Shown here piece after piece: positions 1 through 9,541 of a stretch of 59,851 bases of DNA (position 1 is the stretch's first letter; each line of letters opens with the position of its first letter). The stretch lies in contig NZBC01000225.1 of assembly GCA_002687715.1 (NCBI GenBank), forward strand, positions 1 to 59,851. Reading direction: 5' to 3'. The notes under the pieces are model-generated. The model was not told the DNA's origin. It ran no database searches and worked only from the letters and a program-made list of their open reading frames with translations. Both the position numbers and the translations under genes were made by a program. This stretch comes from Planctomycetota bacterium (GTDB taxonomy: Bacteria > Planctomycetota > GCA-002687715).

Positions 1-531
1 AACTTGCCCGGTGACCGCCTCATCACCACCGTAATGGCGAACCTCGGCTTGAAGGTGTTTCTGAGCGGACACGACATCGCGTGCGAGATGACGCCGGTCG
101 GCGACCGTTTCGTCGCGGCCCGCATGGACGAGTCCGCCTCCGCGCTCGGGGGCGAGCAGTCCGGTCACGTCATCTTCCGCGACGCCGACCGCTGGTTCGG
201 CGACGGCCTCTACACGGCGCTGCGCGTGCTCGAGGTCGTGCGTCGGGCCGGGCAGCCGCTCTCCGAACTCTGCCATGGAGTCGAGAAGTACCCGCAGATC
301 CTCGTCAACGTGCGGGTTCGCGAGAAGCCGCCCACGGATGCCGTGCCGGACCTGGTGGCCGCGCAGAAGACTGCGGAGGCCGACCTCGGTGACGAGGGGC
401 GCGTGGTCCTGCGGTACTCGGGTACCGAGCCCTTGCTCCGCGTCATGGTCGAGGGCAAGGACATCGAGAAGGTCCAGCGCCACGTGGATGCGATGGTCGC
501 CGCCGCGGAACACGCGATCGGGGTCGGCTGA
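1..531 (+). CDS. glmM: phosphoglucosamine mutase, C-terminal part (cut by window edge)
   Basis: Converts glucosamine-6-phosphate to glucosamine-1-phosphate, the cytoplasmic step before UDP-GlcNAc for peptidoglycan and lipid A. The reading frame is open from base 1, so the N-terminal half with the phosphoserine loop and metal-binding loop lies outside the window. Visible are the sugar-binding GGEQSGH motif (about residues 50-56 of the visible part) and the C-terminal phosphate-binding [15 protein letters not shown] motif, both diagnostic of the alpha-D-phosphohexomutase GlmM branch. It is followed after 4 bases by tsaB, so the two are probably co-transcribed. The general mutase family is certain; GlmM over PGM/PMM rests on the motif wording. 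Confidence 0.93.
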   Translation, partial: NLPGDRLITTVMANLGLKVFLSGHDIACEMTPVGDRFVAARMDESASALGGEQSGHVIFRDADRWFGDGLYTALRVLEVVRRAGQPLSELCHGVEKYPQILVNVRVREKPPTDAVPDLVAAQKTAEADLGDEGRVVLRYSGTEPLLRVMVEGKDIEKVQRHVDAMVAAAEHAIGVG

Positions 532-535
532 TCCC

Positions 536-1213
536 ATGCTCGCTCTCGCCGTGGAGACGTCGGGCCACCTGGGATCGGTCGCGCTCGTCGATGGCGAGCA
601 TCTGGTGGGCGAGACGGTCCTGGCCGAACGGCGGCGGCATGGGGACGCGCTGGGCCCGGCCGGCCGTGCCCTCCTCGCCGATGCTGGCAAGGAGGCCAGC
701 GATCTCGAGCTCATCGCGGTCGGCATCGGCCCGGGGTCGTACACGGGCATCCGCATCGGGGTGACGTTCGCAAAGACGCTCGCGACGATGCTCGGGCGTC
801 CGCTGGTCGGGCTGTCCGGACTGCTCGCGCTCGCGGACGATGCGCGCACCTCGGGTGATGCTCGTGCGCTCGTCGCGGTCATGGAGCCGGGGCACAAGAC
901 CCGATGCTATGCCGCAGCGTACGACATGGCCGAGTCGCTACCGCGCGTCCATCACGAGCCCGACCTCCGTGACCCTGCGGGGTTCGTGGCCGAGCTGCCG
1001 GAGGGGACGCCGATCGTCGGCAACGCGGTAGCAGACCACGCGGAACTCATCCGTGCCGCAGGTCGGGTCCCGGTCGTAGCGGCCGAGCTGCTTCGTGTCC
1101 GCGCCTCGACTCTGGGCGTCCTCGCTGTGCGGCGGGCGCGGGCCGGCGGGCCGTTCGACGACCCCCGGGCCCTGGAGCCGCTGTACCTGCAGCCCTCATC
1201 GCCGGAGCGTTAG
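536..1213 (+). CDS. tsaB: tRNA threonylcarbamoyladenosine biosynthesis protein TsaB
   Basis: Non-catalytic partner of TsaD in the t6A37 tRNA modification complex (TsaB-TsaD-TsaE), cytoplasmic. The 225-residue product begins with the ASKHA fold sequence [10 protein letters not shown] and contains the conserved [21 protein letters not shown] segment near residues 62-82, a signature of TsaB. Length matches the family (about 220-240). The ATG at 536 is chosen because it starts the conserved N-terminal strand; the frame is open far upstream but that part overlaps glmM. It lies 4 bases after the glmM stop, and its 3' end faces a minus-strand gene across the hairpin repeat at 1229-1295. Confidence 0.92.
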   Translation: MLALAVETSGHLGSVALVDGEHLVGETVLAERRRHGDALGPAGRALLADAGKEASDLELIAVGIGPGSYTGIRIGVTFAKTLATMLGRPLVGLSGLLALADDARTSGDARALVAVMEPGHKTRCYAAAYDMAESLPRVHHEPDLRDPAGFVAELPEGTPIVGNAVADHAELIRAAGRVPVVAAELLRVRASTLGVLAVRRARAGGPFDDPRALEPLYLQPSSPER

Positions 1214-1228
1214 AGGCTCGAGTCGGAG

Positions 1229-1295
1229 AAGAGCTGGAATGCCAAGGAGAACCCCTGCTTCTGCTCCAGGGTTCCAGGGTTCTCCTTCGGCTCTT
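1229..1295. repeat. dispersed hairpin element, family A copy 1 (probable bidirectional terminator)
   Basis: Lies between the convergent 3' ends of tsaB and the ClpX-like gene. A perfect 11-base stem AAGGAGAACCC (1244-1254) pairs with GGGTTCTCCTT (1277-1287), with a further outer AAGAGC/GCTCTT pair (1229-1234, 1290-1295). The right half matches the right half of the element at 26034-26055 in 19 of 22 positions, so this is a repeated element and not only a local palindrome. No U-tract follows on either side, so termination is inferred from position and symmetry. Confidence 0.7.
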
Positions 1296-1311
1296 CCTCC
1301 TGCCCCGGTTG

Positions 1312-2826
1312 CTACTCGTCGCCCTCGTCGTCCCGCTTCGACCGGTGATCAGTTTTCGCGGTCGCCGCCTCGCGCTTCTTCAACCGGTAGTAATCGAGGA
1401 AATGCAGGTTGGCCTGAATGCTCTCGGTTCCGCTGTAGGCGCAGGCGACGAAGAACTCCGAGAGGCTGGCGTCGCGCGACACCAGTTCTTCCCCGACTCG
1501 AAGCGCGGTCTCCTTGCATTCGCCGAGGTCGTTCTCGAACCGCTCCCACCATTCGCGTTCACGCTGGCCGAGGCGTTGGAATCCGAGGCGGGCCTTGACG
1601 TCCTGCAGGACGCGATCGATCTCCTCCGTCGTCCAGCCCGAGGTGTCGGAGAATTGGCTATTCCGTGCCGCCTCGTTCTGCTGCGACTCGGCCTCGCCCT
1701 CGTCTTCATCCGGGAATCCAAACGCGGTCCGACGGAGGACCTCGACCATGTCGGGTGCCGGCTCGGCCGTGGTGTGGGTCCGGGTGAGTCGGGGGGCCGC
1801 GCCGTCGGTGATGACGCTCCGGCCGATGACGATCTTGCGGATGCCCTTGCGGGCCAGCTCCGGGAGCTGGAAGCGCAGCTCGGCGAGATGGGCCAGCAGG
1901 ACTCGCGCCAACCCGCGCGCCCCGACGCCCTTGGCCATGGCTTCCGCCGCGATCAGTCGCAGGGCGTCCTTCGTGAGTGTCAGCTCGATGCCGTGAATGG
2001 AGAAGAGCTTGCGCTGGTGCAGGAGGGGCGACGCTTCCGACCGGGCGAGGATCGTCTCCAGGTCGTGCTCGCTCAGCGCTTGGACCAGGGTCACCACGGA
2101 GAACCTCCCGATCAGCTCCGGGATGAACCCGTAGGTCACCAGGTCCTCGGTCTCGAGCTGTCCGAGGAACCCCGCGGGATCGGTCGCGTCGGGTTCCTCC
2201 GCGGTCGCCGCAAACCCGAGACCGCGGGCACGTTCCTTCTGCGCTCGTTGCGACACGATTCGCTCGAGCGACGAGAACGCGCCGGTGCAGATGAACAGCA
2301 GGTCCGTCGTGTCGACCTCTACCTCGCCACGTTCGACCTTGACCATGATCGGGCTGCCCTCGATGAGCGACAGCAGTCCGTGCTGGACTCCCTCCCCCGA
2401 GACGTCGCGGCCCCGGGTCTCGCGGCGGGCGATCTTGTCGATCTCGTCGATGTAGATGATCCCGCGCCGAGCGCGGTCGAGGTCGCCGCCGGCGCGGGCG
2501 ACCAGGTTTGCGATGAGGCTCTCGACGCCGTCGCCGACATATCCCGTCTCCGAGAAGCGTGTCGCCACGCCGTACGAGACCGGTACATCGAGCATCTCTG
2601 CGAGCGTCTTGATCATCAGCGTCTTGCCGCAGCCGGTCGGACCGATGGCAAGGATGTTCTCACGCAGTCTGGGGCCGGGGTCGTCGTCTCCGGCATCTCG
2701 TGCGGCCAGAGCGAGATAGTGGCTGTAGACCGCAGTGGCCAGGTCTCGCTTTGCTGTTTCCTGCCCGATCACGACGCGATCGAGCCAGGCCACCATCTCG
2801 GTGGGGGTCGGCAGGGTGTTGATCAT
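1312..2826 (-). CDS. ClpX-like AAA+ ATPase without zinc domain and with a C-terminal extension
   Basis: ATP-driven protein unfoldase of the ClpX branch. Seen in the 504-residue product: Walker A GPTGCGKT (62-69), the substrate-gripping pore loop GYVG (95-98), Walker B IIYIDEIDKIA (123-133), an LGF tripeptide (203-205) where ClpX carries its ClpP-docking IGF loop, and sensor-2 GARGL (302-306). The usual N-terminal four-cysteine zinc domain is absent, and about 140 residues (360-504) follow the normal ClpX C-terminus, acidic then helical with no recognisable domain. ATG 2826 is preferred (GGAAAG about 8 bases upstream); the frame extends 23 codons further. Probably a paralogue with its own substrates, not the housekeeping clpX; no clpP is nearby. 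Confidence 0.85.
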   Translation of the reverse strand: MINTLPTPTEMVAWLDRVVIGQETAKRDLATAVYSHYLALAARDAGDDDPGPRLRENILAIGPTGCGKTLMIKTLAEMLDVPVSYGVATRFSETGYVGDGVESLIANLVARAGGDLDRARRGIIYIDEIDKIARRETRGRDVSGEGVQHGLLSLIEGSPIMVKVERGEVEVDTTDLLFICTGAFSSLERIVSQRAQKERARGLGFAATAEEPDATDPAGFLGQLETEDLVTYGFIPELIGRFSVVTLVQALSEHDLETILARSEASPLLHQRKLFSIHGIELTLTKDALRLIAAEAMAKGVGARGLARVLLAHLAELRFQLPELARKGIRKIVIGRSVITDGAAPRLTRTHTTAEPAPDMVEVLRRTAFGFPDEDEGEAESQQNEAARNSQFSDTSGWTTEEIDRVLQDVKARLGFQRLGQREREWWERFENDLGECKETALRVGEELVSRDASLSEFFVACAYSGTESIQANLHFLDYYRLKKREAATAKTDHRSKRDDEGDE

Positions 2827-2985
2827 CACATGGCTTTCCGTTCGTGTGTCCCGATGAGCGATGTGTTGGGTGACTGCCGGTGGGCTCGACAACACCTCTA
2901 TGAACGTCCGCGGGACCGGCTCGTGAGGTGCCGCTCCGGGAGGGGGGGACGGGGCCGGGCGAGGCCCTGGTGATAGACTCTGACC

Positions 2986-4149
2986 ATGAGCGGGGTTAGG
3001 GGAGCCGGGGCGGCGGAAGGCCGGCCGCGGTCTTGGGCCGAAATCGATCTGGCGGCCTTTCGGACGAACGTCGAGATCATCCGATCACGCTCCGCCCACG
3101 GATGTCTGCTGGCCGTGCTGAAAGCCGACGCCTACGGGCACGGCGCCCGGACGTTGGCTTCCGTCGCTCGGACCGCTGGAGCGGTGGCGTTGGGAGTCGG
3201 CGATTCCACTGAAGCGCTCGAGTTGCGTCACGCCGGCCTGGGCGCGCCGATCCTCATTCTGGGGGCGCTGGTTCCGTCCGAGATTCCCCTCGTCGTCGCG
3301 TCCGGGATTACGCCGGTGGTCCACTCGACGGGGCGTCTTCAGGATCTGGAAGAAGAAGCACGGCGGCAGGATCGCATCCTCCCCGTACACCTGAAGGTCG
3401 ATACGGGAATGGGCCGACTCGGGATGCATCCGAAGGTCGTCCCGCAGGCCGCCCGCGCCGTCGTGCGATCGGCGCACCTCCGCTTCGAGGGACTGATGAG
3501 CCATCTCTCCGGAAACGCCGGCGACCCGGGGAACCGGGCCCAGGTGCGATGTTTCGATCTCCTGATGCAGGAGCTCGCGACCGTGAACCTCGTGCCACCA
3601 CAGGTTCACCTGCGCGCGACGTCGGGGGTGCTGGACACCGCGCTGCACTCGAAGAGCGAGACGCTCACGCGGGCGGGCGCCGCCCTGTACGGATTCTCCC
3701 CCGACGGCGAGCGACTGCCGGAAGGGCTGCAGCCGGTGCTCACGTTGAGATCCCAGATCGTCTTCCTGAAGGACGTCGAGCCCGGGGCCCCGGTGGGCTA
3801 TGGCGGGCGTTTTCGCGCGTCGCGTCCGACGCGTTTGGCGGTGATCCCGCTCGGTTACGATGATGGGATGCCCCTGGGACTGGGAAACGGCGGCGAGGTG
3901 CTCGTGCACGGACGCCGGGCGCCAATCGCGGGGGCGGTGTCCATGGACTACACGACGCTAGACATCACCGACGTGCCCGGCGCGCGGGTCGGTGACACGG
4001 TGACCGTGATCGGCGCGGATGGCGCATCGGAGCGCATCACGGTCGAGGAGGTCGCGCGGCGCGCGGGGACGATCCCGTACGCCGTTCTGTGCGGCCTCGG
4101 CCGGCGCGTGGTTCGTATCCCGACGTCGGAACAGGTGTTGGCGTCATGA
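2986..4149 (+). CDS. alr: alanine racemase
   Basis: PLP-dependent interconversion of L- and D-alanine for peptidoglycan. The 387-residue product has the PLP lysine in AVLKADAYGHGA (Lys46), the catalytic tyrosine region VGYGGRF (Tyr272), the SMDYTTLDIT strand and the C-terminal TIPYAVLCGLGRRV motif. Length is typical (360-390). An N-terminal low-complexity stretch of about 14 residues precedes the first conserved WAEIDLAA motif, so a slightly later start is possible. The stop overlaps the ATG of the next gene (ATGA), indicating translational coupling in an envelope-biogenesis operon. A TAGACT hexamer lies just 9 bases before the ATG and could be a -10 box with a very short leader. Confidence 0.95.
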   Translation: MSGVRGAGAAEGRPRSWAEIDLAAFRTNVEIIRSRSAHGCLLAVLKADAYGHGARTLASVARTAGAVALGVGDSTEALELRHAGLGAPILILGALVPSEIPLVVASGITPVVHSTGRLQDLEEEARRQDRILPVHLKVDTGMGRLGMHPKVVPQAARAVVRSAHLRFEGLMSHLSGNAGDPGNRAQVRCFDLLMQELATVNLVPPQVHLRATSGVLDTALHSKSETLTRAGAALYGFSPDGERLPEGLQPVLTLRSQIVFLKDVEPGAPVGYGGRFRASRPTRLAVIPLGYDDGMPLGLGNGGEVLVHGRRAPIAGAVSMDYTTLDITDVPGARVGDTVTVIGADGASERITVEEVARRAGTIPYAVLCGLGRRVVRIPTSEQVLAS

Positions 4150-7100
4150 GTCGGCGCATGGCGGTCTTTCTGGGCACGGCGTGGATCGCGGTGCTCTGCG
4201 TCGCCGACGCGGCGTTGCTCCTGCGAACGGAGAGCCTGCGGCATCACGTCGATCAGGCGCTGGCGGAGGTGTTCCGGTCGCGGGTGACGTACGGAGCGTT
4301 CGAGGGCGGTTGGCCTGGCCGCATCACGTTGCGCGACGTCCGCGTCATGGACCCCGACCGGCCGCGCGAAGTCCTCGTCGCGATCGAGAAGGTGCGCATC
4401 GTCGTCGACTGGACCGGTGTCGCGTTCGGCGGCGCTCCCGTCGACGAGGTCCGGCTCGTGAACCCGTCGATGACGCTGGAGTGGAACGAGCACGGGCGCC
4501 TGGAGATCCCGTCGCCGCTGGCGGAGACCCGCGCCGGGCCGTCGAAAGGCCTGCCCCGCATCTCCGTCGAAGGCCTCCGGCTCAAGCTGCTTCACTCGCC
4601 GTACCTCGCGCGCGGCGATGTCGACATCCAGCTCCCGAACTTCGAGGTCGCCCTCATCCCATACCGCGGCGAGAAGTGGCTCTATCAGTTCGAGGCCGCG
4701 ATCGGGGACGACCAGTTCGGCGACCTGAGGGCCCACGGGCTGTTTTCCGAGACGGCCGTAGACATCGAGCTCTCCCGAAAGGGGTTCGTCGTCACGGAGC
4801 GCATGAAGGACCTCGTCCAGCCCGACGTCGCGGACCTGCTTTCGCGGTTTCATGTCGACGGCGATCTGGAGATCCTGGCGGAGCTCGAGACGGTCCCGGC
4901 GGATGACGGAGGATCCCCGGGCGATGCGCGCTTTCAGGTGCAGATCAACCTCGATGGCGTGACGCTCCGCGCGCGGGACTGGCCGCAGCAGCTCCGAAAC
5001 CTCCGGGGCATCGTCATCTACAAGGACGGTCGGCTCGAGGCCGAGCGCATCACGGGGTCGTTTGCGGACGCGCCGTTGTGGTTCGGGGGCCACGTTGATC
5101 TGACCGGCGGCGCTCCCGACATCAGCATCCGGGGTCAGCTGCTGGATCTGCGGATCACCGATGCGTTCGTGGATGATCTCGCGCACCTGCCGCACCCCGG
5201 TCCCGAGGTGAAAGAGCAGCTGTATCAGTGGGCGGTTCGCGGACCGGCGGACATCGACTTCTCACTGACCCAGCGTCCGCAGATCGGCGAGGAGTTGCGG
5301 CTGGTCCCGCACATCGTGGTGCACCTCAAGGACTGCAAGCTGAAGTTCCAGGGAGCGGTCAGCCAGGAATCCGGGGTCCGCGAGGGGTTCCCGTATCCGC
5401 TCGAGCACCTGCGCGGGCAGATCGAACTCGACGATCGTGGTCTCGCGTTCTCGTCGCTACGGGCGACCCAGGGCCCCCTCAGTCTCCAGGCCCGCGGGAC
5501 GGTCGACTACTCTCGTTCCGATGACACGACCTACCAGGCCCACGTGTGGACCACTGGGCTGCGGATCGACGACCATCTGTTCAGCGCACTTGATGCCGAT
5601 ACGGCGGGGTTGCTGCGCGATCTGCGCGCGAGAGGCTCGGTCGACGTCCAGGTCATCGCGCGCCGGACGCCAGCGGATCCGGTCGGCATCGCTCCGGAGA
5701 TCATCATCACGCTTGGGGGTATCGCGCTCACGCCTGAGCGGTTCCCCTACCGCCTCGAGGACGTGCGGGGAGAGGTTGTCATCGGACGGGACCATCGCAT
5801 CTCCATCGACGGACTCTCTGTCCGCCACGGGACGACCCGCCTGAGCGCCCATGGCACGATCGGGATCGGCCCCAACGACGGTCAGCTGGACGGCGAGGTC
5901 TTCGGCGAGAACGTCGCCGTGGACGAGGATCTGCTCCGCGGGCTCGACGTGCTGGCTCCGGACGTTGCCAAGACAATCCGTGATCTGAGGCCGTCGGGCG
6001 CCATCCGGCGGCTGTCGGTGGCGATCAAGGGGGACCCGAAGCGCCGCGATCCGGAGATCGACGCGACGCTGTATCTCCACGACATCGGCCTCGCGCCCAA
6101 AGACCCCGGGGTGACGGTCACCAGTATCGACGCCGTGGTCGACATCTGGCATGGCCAGCGTCGCAAGGAGATCGCCATCCGTCGGGGCGCGTCCGGGCGC
6201 TTCGCGGGGGAGGCGTTGTCCGGCGAAGGCCGCTTCCGTCCGGGACGCGACTGGGTGTTGAAGCTCAACGCCAAGGACTTCCAGGTCGACGACGAGTTGC
6301 TCGACGCCCTGCAGGGGTTGTTGCCGATCCTGAAGAACAAAGCCGTGCGCCCGAAGCTGAAGGGGCGGGCCACTGCGGACGTCACCATCACGGATACGGG
6401 GGACGGTGCGCAAGCGGTCGCGATCATCTCCACGAGAGACATGTACGCGCAACCGCCGACGTGGACCGAGACGTGGCTGGACGGCATCCAGTGCATGATC
6501 CGGGTCGACGGCGAGGGGATGCACGTGCGCGATTTCGCCGCGCGCATCCCGCGGCCCAGGACGCTGCCCCCGCTGCCGCTCGCCCGCATCCGGCCGTCGG
6601 GAGATTCCAGTGGGGGGAACCAGCGCTTCCAGACCGATCCGGCGATCTTCGTCCACATGCCGAGCGGTGGGATCTTCTTCCATGGAGATCGCGTCCGCAT
6701 CGGCATGAGCGATGTGGAGTTGAAGAACGTTCCCCTCGAGCCGTGGGTCCTCGACATCCTCGGGATGTCGCGCAAGGAGCGCGCGGCATTGAAGGTCCCG
6801 CCGCTGGCGGGGGTCATGAACCTGCGCTTCACGTCTGCCAACCTCGGCACCGATCGCGTCGTGCTGAACGGAGGCCACGCCGAGCTGTTCGGAGTGAACC
6901 TGGGCGCGGACGGCGAGTTGTATCTCCAGGATGGGACGCTCAAGAACGTCGACCTCGTGATGAACGACCGCGGGGAAGTCGAGTTCGGCGGCGATCGGAC
7001 CGAGTTCGTCGCGAACAACTTCCGCATCTTCGGCGTGCCGATCCCACGGCTCGAGGCGCGTCTCCATGGCGACCGTCTCGGCGCAGCGCTGACGGAGATC

Positions 7101-8036
7101 GACGGGGTCGTGTTCGGGTTCGAGTACGACGCGTTCGACCTCGAGACCGCGACCCCGACCGAGCTGCGCCGGCGCGCCGCCCGATACGTGTCGAGCGAGG
7201 ACGCTGTGAAACGCTCCGACGCCCAGCTCCGCGCGCTGATCGAGAGCAAGGAGGGGTTCGACTACCGTCATGCCAACCTCGACCAGTTGCGCGATCACGT
7301 CCAAGAGAGGGGCTACCTGGGGCGGTGGCGGGCCGGGCGGATGGACGAAGATCAGCTCCGCCACGTGATCGAACGCAAACGCGGTGCGCGCAGCCTGGGA
7401 GTCCTCTGGGGCGAGGACACACGGCTGTCCGTCACGTGGGGCGGCACGTTCAACCTGGATGCGCACGTGCGCGACGTGAACATCGGATCGGCGGTGAAGA
7501 GCTTCGGAGGGAACCCGGGCAAGGTGCGCGGGATGCTATCCACGCGTCTCCGGCTCAGCGGCGATATCGCGGATCTCGCGACGTGGAAGGGGAGCGGCTG
7601 GGTCAGCGCTGAGGCCGCCAACGTCGTTCAGCTCCCGTTCTTCCTCAACATCCTCAAGGCGATCGACGTGACGACGTGGATCGCCTCTGGCCGACGGACC
7701 CGTCTTCACTTCGGGTTCGACATCGCGGACAGCCTTCTCACGCTGAAGAAGGGCGGATGGCTTACCGGCGAGGGGGTCAAACTCGAGCTGATGAGCGGTC
7801 ATATCACCTTCGGCGGCATCATTTCGGCCCGCCTCAACGCGAAACATGGCGGCTTCATCCCGGGACTCTCAGAGCTCCTCGCGTTCCTCCCTTCGCTGAT
7901 CCTCGACGGAGTCGTCGTGGAGGGCCCGCTCGAGGACCCGAAGGTCGAGGCGCGCTCGCTCGGGCTGGGGTCGGACGAGCCGGGGACCAGCCGTGGGCGC
8001 AAGCCCAGGATGAAGCCCGCGAAGAAGAAGCTATAA
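4146..8036 (+). CDS. AsmA/YhdP-like giant envelope protein
   Basis: A 1296-residue protein with one N-terminal membrane anchor (about residues 5-25) and then a long run of beta-strand-rich sequence with repeated 'LxGxVxL' and 'GxLxA/V' type segments, ending in a lysine-rich tail. This architecture and length resemble the AsmA-like superfamily (YhdP/TamB/AsmA), which form periplasm-spanning grooves carrying phospholipids to the outer membrane. The C-terminal part (about 1120-1270) with alternating strands and a PLEDPKVEA-type ending is the usual AsmA C-terminal region. Start ATG 4146 overlaps the alr stop; the next gene begins 6 bases after its end. The superfamily is fairly sure, the exact member is not. 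Confidence 0.75.
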   Translation: MSRRMAVFLGTAWIAVLCVADAALLLRTESLRHHVDQALAEVFRSRVTYGAFEGGWPGRITLRDVRVMDPDRPREVLVAIEKVRIVVDWTGVAFGGAPVDEVRLVNPSMTLEWNEHGRLEIPSPLAETRAGPSKGLPRISVEGLRLKLLHSPYLARGDVDIQLPNFEVALIPYRGEKWLYQFEAAIGDDQFGDLRAHGLFSETAVDIELSRKGFVVTERMKDLVQPDVADLLSRFHVDGDLEILAELETVPADDGGSPGDARFQVQINLDGVTLRARDWPQQLRNLRGIVIYKDGRLEAERITGSFADAPLWFGGHVDLTGGAPDISIRGQLLDLRITDAFVDDLAHLPHPGPEVKEQLYQWAVRGPADIDFSLTQRPQIGEELRLVPHIVVHLKDCKLKFQGAVSQESGVREGFPYPLEHLRGQIELDDRGLAFSSLRATQGPLSLQARGTVDYSRSDDTTYQAHVWTTGLRIDDHLFSALDADTAGLLRDLRARGSVDVQVIARRTPADPVGIAPEIIITLGGIALTPERFPYRLEDVRGEVVIGRDHRISIDGLSVRHGTTRLSAHGTIGIGPNDGQLDGEVFGENVAVDEDLLRGLDVLAPDVAKTIRDLRPSGAIRRLSVAIKGDPKRRDPEIDATLYLHDIGLAPKDPGVTVTSIDAVVDIWHGQRRKEIAIRRGASGRFAGEALSGEGRFRPGRDWVLKLNAKDFQVDDELLDALQGLLPILKNKAVRPKLKGRATADVTITDTGDGAQAVAIISTRDMYAQPPTWTETWLDGIQCMIRVDGEGMHVRDFAARIPRPRTLPPLPLARIRPSGDSSGGNQRFQTDPAIFVHMPSGGIFFHGDRVRIGMSDVELKNVPLEPWVLDILGMSRKERAALKVPPLAGVMNLRFTSANLGTDRVVLNGGHAELFGVNLGADGELYLQDGTLKNVDLVMNDRGEVEFGGDRTEFVANNFRIFGVPIPRLEARLHGDRLGAALTEIDGVVFGFEYDAFDLETATPTELRRRAARYVSSEDAVKRSDAQLRALIESKEGFDYRHANLDQLRDHVQERGYLGRWRAGRMDEDQLRHVIERKRGARSLGVLWGEDTRLSVTWGGTFNLDAHVRDVNIGSAVKSFGGNPGKVRGMLSTRLRLSGDIADLATWKGSGWVSAEAANVVQLPFFLNILKAIDVTTWIASGRRTRLHFGFDIADSLLTLKKGGWLTGEGVKLELMSGHITFGGIISARLNAKHGGFIPGLSELLAFLPSLILDGVVVEGPLEDPKVEARSLGLGSDEPGTSRGRKPRMKPAKKKL

Positions 8037-8042
8037 GAGGTC

Positions 8043-9119
8043 ATGCCTCTCGACCCCGAACGCATCATCGCTCTCGTCATGGCCGGCGGTGGCGGTACCC
8101 GGTTCTGGCCCCGGTCGCGGCGGGCGCGTCCCAAGCAGTTCCTCGCCTTCGACGGTGAGGGCTCGCTGCTTGCCCGGACGGTCGCCCGGCTCGACGGGCT
8201 GGTGCCACGGGATCGCGTCCTGATCATCACGGGCTCTGAGCACGTCGACCTGGCCTGCGCCGAAGCTGGTGTGCCCCGGGAGAACGTGATCGGTGAGCCG
8301 TTCGGCCGCGATACGGCGCCGTGCATCGGCGTCGGCACGCTTGCGGCGCGCGCTCTCCGTGAGGACGCGGTCGTCGTCGTCCTCGCGGCGGACCACCTGA
8401 TCTCGCCCGAGGCGGCGTTCCGCGAGTCGATCCAACGGGCGGCGGCGCTCGCGGCAGATTCCGGATCGATCGTCACCATGGGATTGCGGCCCGATCGCCC
8501 GGCGACGGGCTACGGATACATCGAGGTCGGCGAACGAGTCGACGATGAGGAGCCCACGGCTCACAAGGTCGTCCGGTTTCGGGAGAAGCCGGATCTCGAA
8601 ACGGCCCGTCGATTCGTCCTGGACGGCAGCTATCTCTGGAACAGTGGCAACCTCGCGTTCTCGGCGCAGACGATGCTCGACGCGATCGCCGAGCATCTCC
8701 CGGAACTCCACGCGCAGCTCAGCAACTTGGGTGATCCACGTAGCGCCGACGAGCTCGCCGAAATCTACCCGGACATCGAGGGCATTTCGATCGACTACGG
8801 CGTTCTGGAGCATGCCGAAGGACGGCTCTGTGTCGAGGCGAGGTACCAGTGGGACGATCTCGGAACGTTCGAGGCCGTGGCGCGGCACGCCGAGAAGCAC
8901 GGTGACGGCAACCTCGGCCGCGGAGACGCGATGTTCCTCGGTTGTACCGGGGTCCTCGTCGACAACGACGCCGAGGGACTCGTGGTCGTGCAGGGTCTCG
9001 ACGACGTCCTCGTGGTGCGCACCGGAGACGCCGTACTCGTCATGCCCCGCTCGCAGGCCGAAAACGTGAAGGACGTCGTTCGCGAGCTCGAATCCCGGGG
9101 GCACGAGGACCGGCTCTGA
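8043..9119 (+). CDS. manC: mannose-1-phosphate guanylyltransferase
   Basis: Makes GDP-mannose from mannose-1-phosphate and GTP for surface glycans, cytoplasmic. The 358-residue product has the nucleotidyltransferase signature MAGGGGTRFWP (13-23), PKQFL (30-34), RFREKPD (178-184), LWNSG (198-202) and WDDLGTF (270-276), the set found in ManC/AlgA-type GMPs. The C-terminal cupin (phosphomannose isomerase) domain of bifunctional AlgA/ManC is absent, so it should be monofunctional. The stop overlaps the ruvX start by one base (TGATG). It sits in the alr-AsmA-manC-ruvX run. Confidence 0.93.
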   Translation: MPLDPERIIALVMAGGGGTRFWPRSRRARPKQFLAFDGEGSLLARTVARLDGLVPRDRVLIITGSEHVDLACAEAGVPRENVIGEPFGRDTAPCIGVGTLAARALREDAVVVVLAADHLISPEAAFRESIQRAAALAADSGSIVTMGLRPDRPATGYGYIEVGERVDDEEPTAHKVVRFREKPDLETARRFVLDGSYLWNSGNLAFSAQTMLDAIAEHLPELHAQLSNLGDPRSADELAEIYPDIEGISIDYGVLEHAEGRLCVEARYQWDDLGTFEAVARHAEKHGDGNLGRGDAMFLGCTGVLVDNDAEGLVVVQGLDDVLVVRTGDAVLVMPRSQAENVKDVVRELESRGHEDRL

Positions 9120-9541
9120 TGGGCGCGGTCCTCGCGCTGGACTATGGCACGAAGCGTGTGGGTGTCGCGGTCACCGACTCCGATCGGCGCTACGTCTTCC
9201 CGCGCGATACCCTGACCCGTACGACGCCCGAGGACGATCTCGCTGCGCTCCGCGCGATCGTGGGCGATGACGGCGTCGATCTGATGGTCGTCGGCGTCCC
9301 GTTCAACGCGGACGGCACGGAGGGGCCGATGGCGAAGACTGCGCGCGAGTGGGGAGGCAAGCTCGCGGAGGCGCTCGGGCTGCCCTGCGAGTGGGTGGAC
9401 GAGCGTTACACGAGCCAGGAGGCCGAAGAAGGCCTCCGCGAGACGTATCCCAAGAACACCCGCAAGCGGCGGATGCTCCGAGATCGCGCAGCGGCCGTGC
9501 TGATCCTCAAGACGTGGATGGAACACGGGCCCTGCGACTAG
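9119..9541 (+). CDS. ruvX: RuvX/YqgF family putative Holliday-junction resolvase / pre-16S rRNA nuclease
   Basis: A 140-residue RNase H-like protein of the essential YqgF family, implicated in 16S rRNA 5' end processing. Seen: LALDYGTKRVGVAVTD (5-20) with the first catalytic Asp, the GVPFNADGTEGPMA motif (59-72), the WVDERYTSQEAE strand with acidic residues and a C-terminal DRAAAVLIL helix. Length is typical (about 140-150). It is translationally coupled to manC by a TGATG overlap and ends the operon. Family assignment is secure; the precise nuclease role is known only from homologues. Confidence 0.93.
   Translation: MGAVLALDYGTKRVGVAVTDSDRRYVFPRDTLTRTTPEDDLAALRAIVGDDGVDLMVVGVPFNADGTEGPMAKTAREWGGKLAEALGLPCEWVDERYTSQEAEEGLRETYPKNTRKRRMLRDRAAAVLILKTWMEHGPCD

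Noticed and set aside
5457..7466. Minus-strand open frame of 669 codons opposite the AsmA-like gene
   Set aside because: Shadow frame; composition (Arg/Asp/His-rich) and lack of motifs contrast with the plus-strand envelope protein, which is coupled to alr and manC.
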